This document shows positions 51,502 to 60,472 of a stretch of 64,000 nt of DNA, piece by piece. The notes under the pieces were generated by a model, which was given only the letters and a program-made list of their open reading frames with translations, searched no databases and had not been told where the DNA came from. Position 1 is the stretch's first letter. Every line of letters begins with the position of its first letter. The stretch is from positions 558,001 through 622,000 of the forward strand of contig NZ_NPKN01000001.1 of assembly GCF_008329435.1 (NCBI RefSeq), read 5' to 3'. The position numbers and the translations under genes were made by a program. The stretch comes from Rhodanobacter sp. T12-5. GTDB taxonomy: Bacteria > Pseudomonadota > Gammaproteobacteria > Xanthomonadales > Rhodanobacteraceae.

Positions 51502-54444
51502 TCAGAGTGCCAGGCCACCTTGCGATTGCACCGTCGGCATGGCGCGTGCCCGCGAAAATGCCAGCAACTCGCCCAGCCGTGCACCTTTCTCGCGCCAGTC
51601 ACGAAACAGCGACTCGCCGACCAGTGCGTAATGCCAGGCGCGATCGCCACGCAACTCCGGCTCCAGCGCATTGATCCGCTCGCACCAGGTCGTCGCGGCC
51701 TTCAGCTTGCGCTGCACGTTAGGATGGCTGGCCTGCTCCTGCGCCTTCGTCTCGACCAGGTAAATCGCGTCTGCCGTGCGCACCAGGAAGTCGGGTATGT
51801 AGAACGCGGGCATGCCGTCGTCCTTCACATAGCGCAAGCGCGCGAAGTCGTGACGGTTCTCGCTGATCTTGCAGAACGCTTCCACGTCCGCGTCCAGCCG
51901 TGCCCATTCGATAAACGCACGCTCCAGCCCGCCACTGCGTGTGGGGTAGGGTAACCGCGTGTAGATGCACTTGGACACTTCCAGCGAGGCGCTTTCGCGC
52001 ACCATCAGCCTGGTCACTTCCGACAGCCGCCGATGGCGCACTTCGGTTTGGCCGCTGGTGGTGTGTTCCTCGGCGCGCACCAGCGCCAAGCCAAAGATCT
52101 TCACGATGTGGTCGAGTACCGGCTGCAGCAGCAACAGCCGCCAGCCCTCGTCCTCGAACGGCTCGAAGGGTTCGTCGAACAGCCGCTCGCGGATGTAGTC
52201 GTCCAGAGCCATGGCCAGCGCGGCGGTGTTCAACTGCAGATACGGGCGGTCCAGATGCGGCGCGATCCTGTTGCCTTTCGGCAGCGGCTGGTTCAGCGCC
52301 TGGCTCACGCGCCGGGTCAGCCTGGAGAGCAGCTCGTTGTAGCCGCTGACGTTCATTGCCACACCATCGACGCGGTAGTCGCCGAACAGCGTGCTGCTCT
52401 GAAGGTCCTGCGAGGTGAAGGTGTCGCCCTTGCCAAGCAGATCGGCCAGCTTCGCGCGGCTCATCGCGCTGAACGGTGACAATGCGGCGACGTTGATCGG
52501 CAGATGCTCTACGTTCTCCTCGGTCTCGCGCAGGATGAACGGGATGGCGAAATCGTATTTCTCGTAGTCGTCGCGCAGCTCGGCAGGAATCAGGTCGCCG
52601 GTGCTGCTGCCCTCGTCGTCATCGCCGGTCTCGCCGACCAGACCCTCGCGCATCAGTTCGTCGTAGAAACTCTGAAACGCCGGGTGCTCGACGATCGACA
52701 GGATGTCGATCAGCGAGCCGGGTTCCTCGCCACGGTTGATCCGCTCGCGATTCTCGCGTTTGATGTCGGCGTATTCCGGGTCGCGCCACATCAGGCGCAG
52801 GCCGCGGCCGATGGTCTGCTCCAGCAGGATCTGCGCCTGGCTGGAACGCAGCGGCACGATCACGCAGATGTTGTTGACGTCGAAGCCCTCGCGCAGCATC
52901 AGCACGCTGACGATCACCCGCGGTTGCGCATGCTTGTCGACGTTGAACAGGCGTTGCCTCAACGGTGCCCACTGCTTCTCGCCCAGCTCGGCCTTCCTGC
53001 CCGAGTCGACGGTGAGCACGTCTTCGTCGTGCAGGCCTTCGTCGCGCAGGAACTGCGCCACCAGCGGCGATACTGTGGTGTCCTCGCATACCACCAGCAT
53101 CTTCGGATGACGCGTGGCGTCGATGCGGGTGAAATCCGCCTCCAGCTTGCGCAGCTTCTGCAGGCCCGCGCGCAGCATCACGCGTTGGCCTTCGGATAGC
53201 CGCACGTTGCCATCGGCATCGCGTTCGGCCTTGAACTCCAGTATCGGCAGCGCGCCGACTTCCTTGCGCTTGTCCAGCACCAGCGACTTCACCAGGCCCA
53301 GCCGCATCGCGTCCTTCAGGTCGAAGTCGACCACGATGTGCGGGAAGTAGACCTTGCGCCGATTCCTGCCGCCGCCGACGTCGTTGTACGGCGTGGCGGA
53401 GAAATCCATCTGCACGAAACGGCGACCCTTGCCTTCAGCGATGATCGACAGGCTCTTCTGCCATTCGACCTCGGTGGTCTCGCCTTCCTTCTTCAACTCG
53501 TGGATGTGGTGTGCCTCGTCGTTGAACACCATTAGGTCGGGCAGGTCGGCGAGGTAACTCAATATGTTGCCGCGCGCCCAGCGCCGATCCAGCACGTCGA
53601 GGCTGTTGCCGGTGGCGCGGCCTGGCGTCAGTGGCAACACGTCATAGGCCACACGTGCTGCGTCGGCGACCATGCCGGGCGTGTCGACCCATTCGGCTTC
53701 CTCTTGCTCCGCTTCCTCCTCGGCTTCGCTGAGCAGGTGCCAGTTGGTGATCGCGATCATGCCGTTGCCGGTCGCCTTCAGTCCGATCTCCTGCTTCTGG
53801 CAGACGTTGCCGCGCACGAACTGCGCGATCCGTTCGCGCCGCGCCGGCGGCGTGAACAGCTCGGCATAACTGGCGATGTCGGAGCTGGCGAAGTCGCGGC
53901 TCTTGTCCTCGTTCTCCTTGCCGAGGAACGCATCGAGCAGGCGCTCGTACACGATCAGCCCCGGTGCCACGATCAGGAAGCGCCGGGTGAAGCGCGGATC
54001 GTCGCGCCCTTCGTCCAGCGCCGCGGTCTTGTTCAGCAACTGCCACACCAGCAGCGCCTGCAGCACCCAGGTCTTGCCGGTGCCGGTGGCCATCTTCAGG
54101 CAGTACTTCGGATGGTCGTGCTTGGCCTGCGCCACGTCGTTGAGCCGGGTGCCTTCGAGCAGCGCGTCGGCGCACACTTGCTGGTACAGGTCCTTCAGGT
54201 TCGGTCTGTCCAGCACCTCGTGCGCCACGATCACATTGAGGATCGCCTGGCGCTGGCCGGGATGGAAATTGAACGTGCGCGACTGGCAGGCGTCGTCGCC
54301 GAACCACCAGAGCAGCAACTCGGCGGTCACCGGCGTCACCAGTTCGTAGATGTCAGCGATGCCCTGTTCCAGGCCGATGCACAGTTGCTCGGCGCGGCGG
54401 GTGAGGGCAGCGGCGAGCGCTAGCGGGTGGTTGGCGTCAGACAT
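51502..54444 (-). CDS. res: Type III-like restriction enzyme, Res helicase/nuclease subunit
   Basis: 980 residues. A superfamily 2 helicase core carries Walker A 'MATGTGKTWV' (GTGKT 121-125), DEAH at 309-312 (FNDEAHH), 'DFSATPY' (motif III) and 'QTIGRGLRL' (motif VI). Near the C-terminus 'PDFLVRTADAIYLVETKA' (~905-922) is a PD-(D/E)xK nuclease motif. This is the Res architecture, which cleaves DNA after ATP-driven translocation with Mod. ATG at 54444 is preferred (GGAG seven bases upstream). It is separated from mod by a toxin-antitoxin pair in the opposite direction. Confidence 0.9.
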   Translation of the reverse strand: MSDANHPLALAAALTRRAEQLCIGLEQGIADIYELVTPVTAELLLWWFGDDACQSRTFNFHPGQRQAILNVIVAHEVLDRPNLKDLYQQVCADALLEGTRLNDVAQAKHDHPKYCLKMATGTGKTWVLQALLVWQLLNKTAALDEGRDDPRFTRRFLIVAPGLIVYERLLDAFLGKENEDKSRDFASSDIASYAELFTPPARRERIAQFVRGNVCQKQEIGLKATGNGMIAITNWHLLSEAEEEAEQEEAEWVDTPGMVADAARVAYDVLPLTPGRATGNSLDVLDRRWARGNILSYLADLPDLMVFNDEAHHIHELKKEGETTEVEWQKSLSIIAEGKGRRFVQMDFSATPYNDVGGGRNRRKVYFPHIVVDFDLKDAMRLGLVKSLVLDKRKEVGALPILEFKAERDADGNVRLSEGQRVMLRAGLQKLRKLEADFTRIDATRHPKMLVVCEDTTVSPLVAQFLRDEGLHDEDVLTVDSGRKAELGEKQWAPLRQRLFNVDKHAQPRVIVSVLMLREGFDVNNICVIVPLRSSQAQILLEQTIGRGLRLMWRDPEYADIKRENRERINRGEEPGSLIDILSIVEHPAFQSFYDELMREGLVGETGDDDEGSSTGDLIPAELRDDYEKYDFAIPFILRETEENVEHLPINVAALSPFSAMSRAKLADLLGKGDTFTSQDLQSSTLFGDYRVDGVAMNVSGYNELLSRLTRRVSQALNQPLPKGNRIAPHLDRPYLQLNTAALAMALDDYIRERLFDEPFEPFEDEGWRLLLLQPVLDHIVKIFGLALVRAEEHTTSGQTEVRHRRLSEVTRLMVRESASLEVSKCIYTRLPYPTRSGGLERAFIEWARLDADVEAFCKISENRHDFARLRYVKDDGMPAFYIPDFLVRTADAIYLVETKAQEQASHPNVQRKLKAATTWCERINALEPELRGDRAWHYALVGESLFRDWREKGARLGELLAFSRARAMPTVQSQGGLAL

Positions 54445-54461
54445 GGGCACACTCCGCCAGC

Positions 54462-54490
54462 TTGCGCGTAATAAACAAATTGTTTATGGT
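54462..54490 (+). promoter_or_regulatory. Promoter and operator of the toxin-antitoxin pair
   Basis: TTGCGC (54462-54467) and TATGGT (54485-54490) are 17 bp apart. In the spacer and over the -10 lies a perfect 8-1-8 palindrome, ATAAACAA-A-TTGTTTAT (54471-54487), the likely site for HigA autorepression. The res gene starts 18 bp to the left, so the same operator could also affect res. Confidence 0.65.
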
Positions 54491-54529
54491 TGGCAAGCGC
54501 AAGTCGACCAGGTAGACAGGAGTAACCCG

Positions 54530-54811
54530 GTGATAAGGAGCTTCGCCGACAAGGACACCGAGCGGTTGTTCGCCACCGGCAACACGCGGCGACTGCCGCA
54601 GGACATCGTGCGCCGGGCGTTGACCCGCCTGAAATACCTTGATATCGCCACGAGTCCCGAAGACTTGCGTGAACCGGTTTCCAACCGCCTTGAACTGCTG
54701 GCTGGCAACCGGGCTGGTCAATGGAGCATTCGCATCAACGACCAATGGCGGCTGTGTTTTCGCTTTGAGGGCGGTCACGCTTTTGACGTCGAGATCGTCG
54801 ATTACCACTGA
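54530..54811 (+). CDS. higB: HigB-type toxin (RelE superfamily mRNA interferase)
   Basis: 93 residues starting with GTG (VIRSFADKDTERLFATG), AGGAG seven bases upstream. 'RRALTRLKYLDIATSPEDLREPVSNRLELLAGNRAGQWSIRINDQWRLCFRF' is the standard HigB/plasmid maintenance killer pattern. HigB cleaves mRNA on the ribosome. It precedes its antitoxin, the reverse of most TA operons but normal for HigBA. Confidence 0.92.
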   Translation: MIRSFADKDTERLFATGNTRRLPQDIVRRALTRLKYLDIATSPEDLREPVSNRLELLAGNRAGQWSIRINDQWRLCFRFEGGHAFDVEIVDYH

Positions 54812-54823
54812 GGATTCGTCATC

Positions 54824-55129
54824 ATGTCCATTCCCGCCACCACCAACGGCCTCCCGCCCATCCACCCGGGTGAACTGCTGGAGGAAATTCTGAGCGACCA
54901 CGACATGAGCCAGGCGGCCTTTGCGCGCGCGATTGGCGTGTCGCCCATGCGCATCTCGCATGTGATCAGGGAAGTGCGGCCTGTCACGGCAGAGCTGGCC
55001 CTGCGGTTTGGTCGCGCCTTCGGGCAGAGCCCGCAGTTCTGGATGAATCTGCAGACCGATTACGACCTGAAGATCGCCGAGCGCGAGTTGAAGGCCAGTC
55101 TGCGCAAGGTGCGCGCGCTGGCAGCCTGA
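54824..55129 (+). CDS. higA: HigA-type antitoxin (XRE family)
   Basis: 101 residues. 'PIHPGELLEEILSDHDMSQAAFARAIGVSPMRISHVIREVRPVTAELALRFGRAFG' is a HigA helix-turn-helix (~12-68). It should bind and neutralise HigB and repress the operon at the palindrome upstream. It starts 12 bp after higB. Confidence 0.94.
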   Translation: MSIPATTNGLPPIHPGELLEEILSDHDMSQAAFARAIGVSPMRISHVIREVRPVTAELALRFGRAFGQSPQFWMNLQTDYDLKIAERELKASLRKVRALAA

Positions 55130-55158
55130 ATATCTGGTGCGCGCCCACGCTGGCGCGC

Positions 55159-57228
55159 TCATGCCCGCGGCTCCGCCACCACCTGCACCACCTCGGCCTC
55201 GAAACCGAACACGTCCACCACGCGCACACAGACGCGGCGCTCGCCGCTCTTGTACGGCACATTGAAGTTGGCGGCGGTCACCACCCGCAGCGGGTCGTCG
55301 TCGTTGGCGGTGTTGCCGCGGTAGTCCTGCCACACCGAGCGGAACACCGCACCGTCGTAGTCCGGATCCACCGCCCAATACTCGATCAGTGCCAGCGGTT
55401 CGGCGTTGGCCACCTTGAGCAGCTTCTTGCGGTTGTCCTCGTCCAGGTTGATCGCCTCGGGCGAGAGCAGCACGTAGTTGTCCAGGGTGACCTGCAGCGT
55501 TTCTTCATCGCCGCTGCGCGTGCGGCGCACCGGCTTGATCGTGAGGTACTGCAGGCTGGAGAAACGCACCTGGCCGCGCAGCTTCTCGATGCCGCCCTTC
55601 TTGCGCAGGCGGTCGAGCAGGTCGGGCGGGATCACCAGCACTTCCAGCCGCGGGTCGTTGAGCGCGGTGATGCTTTGCCCGATCGACGGCTCGAAATTCC
55701 AGCCCAGCACCACGACACGATCCCAGCCGCCGAGCAGATGCTCGCGCTGGGCGATCGCCTTGCGCAGGGTGGCGTCGCCAGTGAGCTTGTTCGGCGAGTC
55801 CACCAGCACCAGGGTCTTCTTGCCGGCGTAGACCACGGCGCCGAGATTGCGCAGCGGGTTGTCCTCGGGCTGCAGCGGCAACGCGCCATACAGCGACAGT
55901 ACGATCCCCGACAGGTCGCCCACGCGGAAACTGCGCCCTAACGAACTCTTCGCCGCCTCGACCTGGTAGTCGCCGATCGCCTGGTACAGGAACGGCTTAG
56001 CGCCTTGGTCGATCAACCGCTTGCGCATGATCATGCAGGCCGGCTTGCCGAGATCGGTTGTGATCCAGCGGCGGCCGAGCTTTTCGGCGACGGCGGCGGT
56101 GGTACCGGAGCCGCCGAAGAAATCGGCAACCAGATCGTTTGAGTTGGTGCAAAGGGAAATAATTCGATCGAGAAGAGCTTCTGGCTTTTGTGTCGTGTAT
56201 CCAATTAGCTCGCTCGACTGATTGTGGATCTTGCTGATGTCAGTCCAAAGATCTTGCAGCGGTACGCCGCGATGCTCGCTCTCGTATTTCTTCAGTCGTG
56301 GGACGCCACCGACCTTAAGAGGCCAATGTAGCCGACCCTCCTCGTCGTGCCTTTTTAGGGTTTCGACGGGGCATCTCCAAAGAGTGCGTACACCTTTGTA
56401 TTCGTAATCATAGCCGCCACCAGAAAGACCGCCCGCGGATAAACTCAGGCGTTGATAGCGTTCTCCTCGGGCTGGGTCGAATTGGTCAAAGAACGTATCT
56501 ATGTACGAAGGATCAGCTGGAACAAGTTCTTGATTCCAAGTTCGGTTTTGAGATTTGGAAAATAATAAAACGGTATCGTGGATATTTCCGAGACGCTCTG
56601 AATCGCTATGCCCGAATGAACGGCGCCAAATGATTTCGTTGACGAAGTTGGCCTTACCGAATATTTCATCGAGAACGATCTTGACGTAATGCCCTACATG
56701 CCAATCCAGATGCACATAGATCGAGCCGCTATCGCTCAATAACTCCCGCATAAGAATCAATCGCGGCGTGATCATCGCCAGATACGACGCCGTCCCATCC
56801 GACCACGTATCGGAATATGCGAACTGCTCGATCACCGTCGGCTTCTGCTCCAGCTCCACGCCGGGCAGCGAAACCTTGGTGCGGTAGTCGGCCTTGGAAT
56901 CGAACGGCGGGTCGATGTAGATCAGGTCGACCTTGCCGCGCAGGCTGGGGGTGTGTTCGTCGCCGGCCAGCAGCGCGGCCATCGCCAGCAGGTTGTCGCC
57001 GTAGATCAGCCGGTTGGTCCAGTCGGCCGTGCCTTCGTCGCCCAGGTGTGCCTGCCGGTTCGCCGCGGCGATCCAGTCGCTGTCGCGGGTGTCCTTCGAG
57101 GGCAGCACCCACTCGCGCGTCTGCAGGCTGACCCGATGCCGCCCTTCGAGGCTCTCCAGGATCTTCTCGGCCTGCTGCCGTGCGCGGGCGACGATCTCGG
57201 GGAGTTGTTCCAGCAGGGACTTTGGCAT
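55159..57228 (-). CDS. mod: Type III-like DNA methyltransferase, Mod subunit
   Basis: 689 residues, beta-class amino-methyltransferase: motif IV D106-P-P-F109 in 'YIDPPFDSK', then the target-recognition region, then motif I 'DFFGGSGTT' (369-377). It should methylate adenine at the recognition site and guide Res. Residues ~147-367 are encoded by DNA (about 56125-56790) visibly richer in A+T than the rest, as expected if the target-recognition domain was exchanged. The C-terminal 300 residues are the long extension found in this subgroup. ATG at 57228 is chosen; an upstream codon at 57297 would overlap the regulatory repeats. Confidence 0.92.
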   Translation of the reverse strand: MPKSLLEQLPEIVARARQQAEKILESLEGRHRVSLQTREWVLPSKDTRDSDWIAAANRQAHLGDEGTADWTNRLIYGDNLLAMAALLAGDEHTPSLRGKVDLIYIDPPFDSKADYRTKVSLPGVELEQKPTVIEQFAYSDTWSDGTASYLAMITPRLILMRELLSDSGSIYVHLDWHVGHYVKIVLDEIFGKANFVNEIIWRRSFGHSDSERLGNIHDTVLLFSKSQNRTWNQELVPADPSYIDTFFDQFDPARGERYQRLSLSAGGLSGGGYDYEYKGVRTLWRCPVETLKRHDEEGRLHWPLKVGGVPRLKKYESEHRGVPLQDLWTDISKIHNQSSELIGYTTQKPEALLDRIISLCTNSNDLVADFFGGSGTTAAVAEKLGRRWITTDLGKPACMIMRKRLIDQGAKPFLYQAIGDYQVEAAKSSLGRSFRVGDLSGIVLSLYGALPLQPEDNPLRNLGAVVYAGKKTLVLVDSPNKLTGDATLRKAIAQREHLLGGWDRVVVLGWNFEPSIGQSITALNDPRLEVLVIPPDLLDRLRKKGGIEKLRGQVRFSSLQYLTIKPVRRTRSGDEETLQVTLDNYVLLSPEAINLDEDNRKKLLKVANAEPLALIEYWAVDPDYDGAVFRSVWQDYRGNTANDDDPLRVVTAANFNVPYKSGERRVCVRVVDVFGFEAEVVQVVAEPRA

Positions 57229-57256
57229 GTCGTGTCGCCAGGCAAAACGACGACAA

Positions 57257-57326
57257 TGAAAGCAAAGTTTACGTGCATTTGAAAGCAATACTTTCATTCC
57301 GCGCCGGACATCAACCTAACGTCCGG
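57257..57326. promoter_or_regulatory. Divergent mod/xre control region with repeated operator-like sites
   Basis: TGAAAGCAA occurs twice, at 57257-57265 and 57280-57288, 23 bp apart. The second is half of the inverted repeat GAAAG-CAATA-CTTTC (57281-57295). A further inverted pair CCGGAC/GTCCGG is at 57304-57326. The region is AT-rich compared with its flanks. These are candidate binding sites for the XRE protein encoded next door. Confidence 0.55.
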
Positions 57327-57330
57327 TGCC

Positions 57331-57738
57331 ATGAAGAAGGAACAGGAAGCGTTTGCCGCGCGGCTGCTGGGCGGACTGGCTGCTGCCAACATCGAGGCCA
57401 GCCCGAAGGAGCTGGAAAAGCTGTTGGCCCGTTATGGCGGCACGCCAGTGACACCACAGGCGATCTCCGGCTGGCTCCATGGCAAGCACTTTCCGAAGCC
57501 GGACAACATCCAGGCCTTGGCGCGAATGGTGAACATGCCGCCGCATCAACTGCAGTACGGCGGCAAGACGACGGCCAGGGGCGTGCGCGAGCCGAACAGG
57601 TCGTGGCCCGAGCATGTGAGCGGCATGGATCGCCTCGCGTTCGAGGAGTTCCTGGCGCTGCCGGAACGCCAGCGCAAACTGGTGCGCGAACTGATCGCAG
57701 CGTTCACGGACGCGCCGGTGCGCAAGAAAGGCGAGTGA
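57331..57738 (+). CDS. XRE-like helix-turn-helix regulator divergent from mod
   Basis: 135 residues. 'KELEKLLARYGGTPVTPQAISGWLHGKHFPKPDNIQALARMVNMPPHQL' is an XRE-type HTH (~25-75). A C-terminal helical region follows ('LAFEEFLALPERQRKLVRELIAAF'). The position, head-to-head with mod across repeated sites, suggests a controller of the restriction-modification island, but a simple autoregulator is as likely. Confidence 0.8.
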   Translation: MKKEQEAFAARLLGGLAAANIEASPKELEKLLARYGGTPVTPQAISGWLHGKHFPKPDNIQALARMVNMPPHQLQYGGKTTARGVREPNRSWPEHVSGMDRLAFEEFLALPERQRKLVRELIAAFTDAPVRKKGE

Positions 57739-57742
57739 GGTC

Positions 57743-57771
57743 AGCCGGGCCGAGCCGCTTCCGGCCCGGCT
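57743..57771 (+). terminator. Hairpin after the XRE gene
   Basis: AGCCGGGCCG pairs with CGGCCCGGCT across a 9-base loop. No U-tract follows. The next ~155 bp to the DUF1272 gene show nothing else. Confidence 0.5.
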
Positions 57772-57927
57772 CGATGCAGCCGTCAGGCCTGCATGGCGAT
57801 CGTCTGGTGCCGCCGGCACAACAAGCGAGTCACCCGAAACCGTAGCCTGTCCGCCTCTGGTTGATCGGCGTTTTGTGCGCCGATGTCGCCGCGTGCAAAC
57901 TGAAGGCCGCAATCCACGGAGAACGCC

Positions 57928-58176
57928 ATGCTTCAGATGCGCCCGAATTGCGAGTGCTGCGATCGCGAGCTGCCGGCGGATGTGGCTGGGGCGATGATCT
58001 GTTCGTTCGAGTGCACGTTCTGCGTCTCCTGCGTGGAGACGGTGCTGCATGGACGCTGCCCGAATTGTGGCGGCGCCTTCAGCCCGCGGCCGTTGCGTGC
58101 GGCGGAGCTGCTGGGCAAGTACCCGCCGTCGCGGGAGCGCGTGTACAAGCCCGATGGATGCGCGAAGGCCGGTTGA
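57928..58176 (+). CDS. DUF1272 small cysteine-rich protein
   Basis: 82 residues with 'MRPNCECCDRELPADVAGAMICSFECTFCVSCVE' and 'GRCPNCGG', giving nine or more cysteines in CxxC/CxC pairs, as in DUF1272. It probably binds zinc. Function unknown. It converges with the molybdenum-hydroxylase-like pair. Confidence 0.9.
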   Translation: MLQMRPNCECCDRELPADVAGAMICSFECTFCVSCVETVLHGRCPNCGGAFSPRPLRAAELLGKYPPSRERVYKPDGCAKAG

Positions 58177-58201
58177 AGAAGCCTCTTCGCGCGGCGGCTA
58201 C

Positions 58202-60472
58202 TTACAGCAGGCGCAGCAACTCCTTCATCAACGGCAGCCGGCGCACGCGCACGGCGCTGGCGCGGAAGACCGCGTTGGCCAGTGCGGGTGCGGCGGTGGG
58301 CATGGCGAGGAAACTGGCGCCGGCCGGCGCACGGTCATCGTCGACGGTGATGACTTCCACGGCGTCGGGCAGCTGCGCCATGCTGGCCAGCGGATAGTCC
58401 TTGTAACTGTGTTGCTGGATCTGCCCGTCCTTGAACGTGATCGCCAGGTTCAAGGCGGTGGACAGCGCGTCGAGCGTGGCGCCGGCGACCTGGCCTTCGA
58501 GGCCGCGCGGGTTGATCACGCGGCCCACATCGACCGCGCAGACGACCCGCTGGATGACCAGCTTCTCGCCCTGCATCGCCACTTCGATCGCATGCGCCAC
58601 ATAGGCGCCGTCGACGTGCCAGCAGGCGATGCCGAGGCCGTTGACGGTGCGCAGCCAGTTCTTCCATTCGATCCGGTCGGCGACCAGCTTGAGCACGTTG
58701 AGCAGGCGGCCGGTGTCCAGCGTGCGACCGGCAGAGAGCGTCAGCGAACGCGGCTCGCCGAGGATGCGCAGGCGGGTCTTCAGCGGGTCCTCGCGCATCG
58801 TGTGCGCGATTTCGTCGATGAAGCTCTCGACCGCGAACGCGTTGCTCAGATGCGGCATGCCGCGCGCAGGGCCGCGCGGTATCGTCGATTCCAGCCCGTA
58901 CCAGTCGCTGCGGTAATTGGGTACCAGCCCCGCCGGCAACTGGTCGGCCTGGAGTTCGGACGTCCACAAGTGGTTGTCCGGCACGCCACGATGCGAAAGC
59001 GCGGAGGCGCTGGCCATGCGCTGGTTCCAGCCGAGCAGCTTGCGCTTGCGGTCGATGATTGCGTTGAGCTGATGCACGCAGCCGGAGCGGTAGTAGTCGT
59101 GGGCCAGGTCCTGCTCGCGCGTCCACAACAGGCGCACCGGCCGGTCGACGGACTGGGCCAGCATCACCGCTTCGGCGACGTAGTCGTGATCGAGTCGGCG
59201 GCCGTAGCCGCCGCCCACGCGCGGCACGCTGATGTCGATCCTGGCCGGGGCGAAGCCGGTGAGGCGATGCACCACCGCCCATGCTTGCTGCGGCGCCTGG
59301 GTCGGCACGACCAGGCTGGCCTGGTCCTTGTCCAGACGCACCAGGCAGTTCATCGGCTCGGCGGTGGCGTGCGCCAGCCATGGCTGGAAGTAGGTGGCGT
59401 CGAGTCGGCGGGCGGCCTTCTTGCCGGCCGCGTCGACGTCGCCGTCGTCGCGCACGCGGGTGGTCGGGTCGGTCTTGCCGGCGAGTGCGGCGCCGGCGGT
59501 TTGTTCGAACGTGTTGCTGTCAGCGGCCGCGCTGGCCCCGGGCTTCCATTCCAGCTTGAGTTTCCGGCGGCCCTGCAGCGCCGACCAGGTGTCTTCGGCG
59601 AGTACCGCTACCGCCGGGGCGATCGGCGTGCTGCCCGGCGGCTGGCCGGGTTCGGGCCGCAGTTGCAGCACCTTGACCACGCCCTTGACGGCCAGGCAGT
59701 CGGCGAAGTCGGAACGTTCCAGCGTGCCGTCCGGCCATGGGCAATGCACGAGCACCGCGACCAGCGCGTCGCCGTAGTGGTGGTCGATCGCGAAACGCGC
59801 CTGGCCGGTGACGATCGCGTGCGCGTCGACGTCGCCGGCGGGCTTGCCGATCAGCTGATAATTCGCCGCTTCCTTCGGTGCAGGTAAGCGCGTCGGCAGG
59901 GCGATCTTGCTGGCGTCCTCTGCGAGGCTGCCGTAACTCAGGCGGCGGCCGTCCGACGCGATCACCGTGCCTGCCGCGCAGCGCAACTGATCCGCCCGCA
60001 CGCCGAATCGGCGCGCCGCCGCCTGCAGCAACAGCCAGCGCGCCACCGCGCCGACCTGGCGCAGGTCGTTCCATGCCGCGGGAATCGAGCCGCCGACGCC
60101 ACCGACCTGGCGGCCGTACGTCCAGCGCGGCTTGCCGTTGTCGTCGCTGACGCCGAGGCCGGGCAGGATCACGCTGACGCGGTTCCAGTCGGCGTCGAGT
60201 TCGTCGGCAATGATCCGTGGCAGCGAGGTGGCGACCCCGGTACCGGTATCCGGATCGCGCGCGTTGATAAGTACGCTGCCGTCGGCGTTGATGCGTACAT
60301 ACGCACCGAGCCCGTAGAAGTTGTCGCCGACCAGGGCCGGCGGCAATGGCGCATCTGCCGCCTCGGCCATGCGGATGCCCACGACCAGCGCGCCCGCGGT
60401 GCCGGCCAGTACCTGCAGAAAGCGGCGACGCGAGAGTGGGATCCGATTCGGGGTTTTGCCATTTCCGCTCAT
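58202..60472 (-). CDS. Molybdopterin-hydroxylase-like large subunit (IorB/xanthine dehydrogenase family), Tat-exported
   Basis: 756 residues with a Tat signal 'SRRRFLQVLAGTAGALVVG' (~14-32). The body is IorB-like: 'VGGGYGRRLDHDYVAEAVMLAQ', 'LAHATAEPMNCLVR', 'LLWTREQDLAHDYYR', 'NAFAVESFIDEIAH', 'CAVDVGRVINPRGLEGQV'. At the end, where the family has GE(P/V)G with the catalytic Glu before 'APALANA', this protein reads 'AGASFLAMPTAAPALANA': Glu is replaced by Phe. The frame is intact over the whole length, so this is not simple decay. The partner gene upstream overlaps by four bases. It may have lost hydroxylase activity or use other chemistry. Confidence 0.85.
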   Translation of the reverse strand: MSGNGKTPNRIPLSRRRFLQVLAGTAGALVVGIRMAEAADAPLPPALVGDNFYGLGAYVRINADGSVLINARDPDTGTGVATSLPRIIADELDADWNRVSVILPGLGVSDDNGKPRWTYGRQVGGVGGSIPAAWNDLRQVGAVARWLLLQAAARRFGVRADQLRCAAGTVIASDGRRLSYGSLAEDASKIALPTRLPAPKEAANYQLIGKPAGDVDAHAIVTGQARFAIDHHYGDALVAVLVHCPWPDGTLERSDFADCLAVKGVVKVLQLRPEPGQPPGSTPIAPAVAVLAEDTWSALQGRRKLKLEWKPGASAAADSNTFEQTAGAALAGKTDPTTRVRDDGDVDAAGKKAARRLDATYFQPWLAHATAEPMNCLVRLDKDQASLVVPTQAPQQAWAVVHRLTGFAPARIDISVPRVGGGYGRRLDHDYVAEAVMLAQSVDRPVRLLWTREQDLAHDYYRSGCVHQLNAIIDRKRKLLGWNQRMASASALSHRGVPDNHLWTSELQADQLPAGLVPNYRSDWYGLESTIPRGPARGMPHLSNAFAVESFIDEIAHTMREDPLKTRLRILGEPRSLTLSAGRTLDTGRLLNVLKLVADRIEWKNWLRTVNGLGIACWHVDGAYVAHAIEVAMQGEKLVIQRVVCAVDVGRVINPRGLEGQVAGATLDALSTALNLAITFKDGQIQQHSYKDYPLASMAQLPDAVEVITVDDDRAPAGASFLAMPTAAPALANAVFRASAVRVRRLPLMKELLRLL

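Noticed and set aside
57180-57845. Plus-strand frame overlapping the mod start and the xre gene
   Set aside because: It crosses the regulatory region and duplicates xre in another frame; the xre frame has the HTH.
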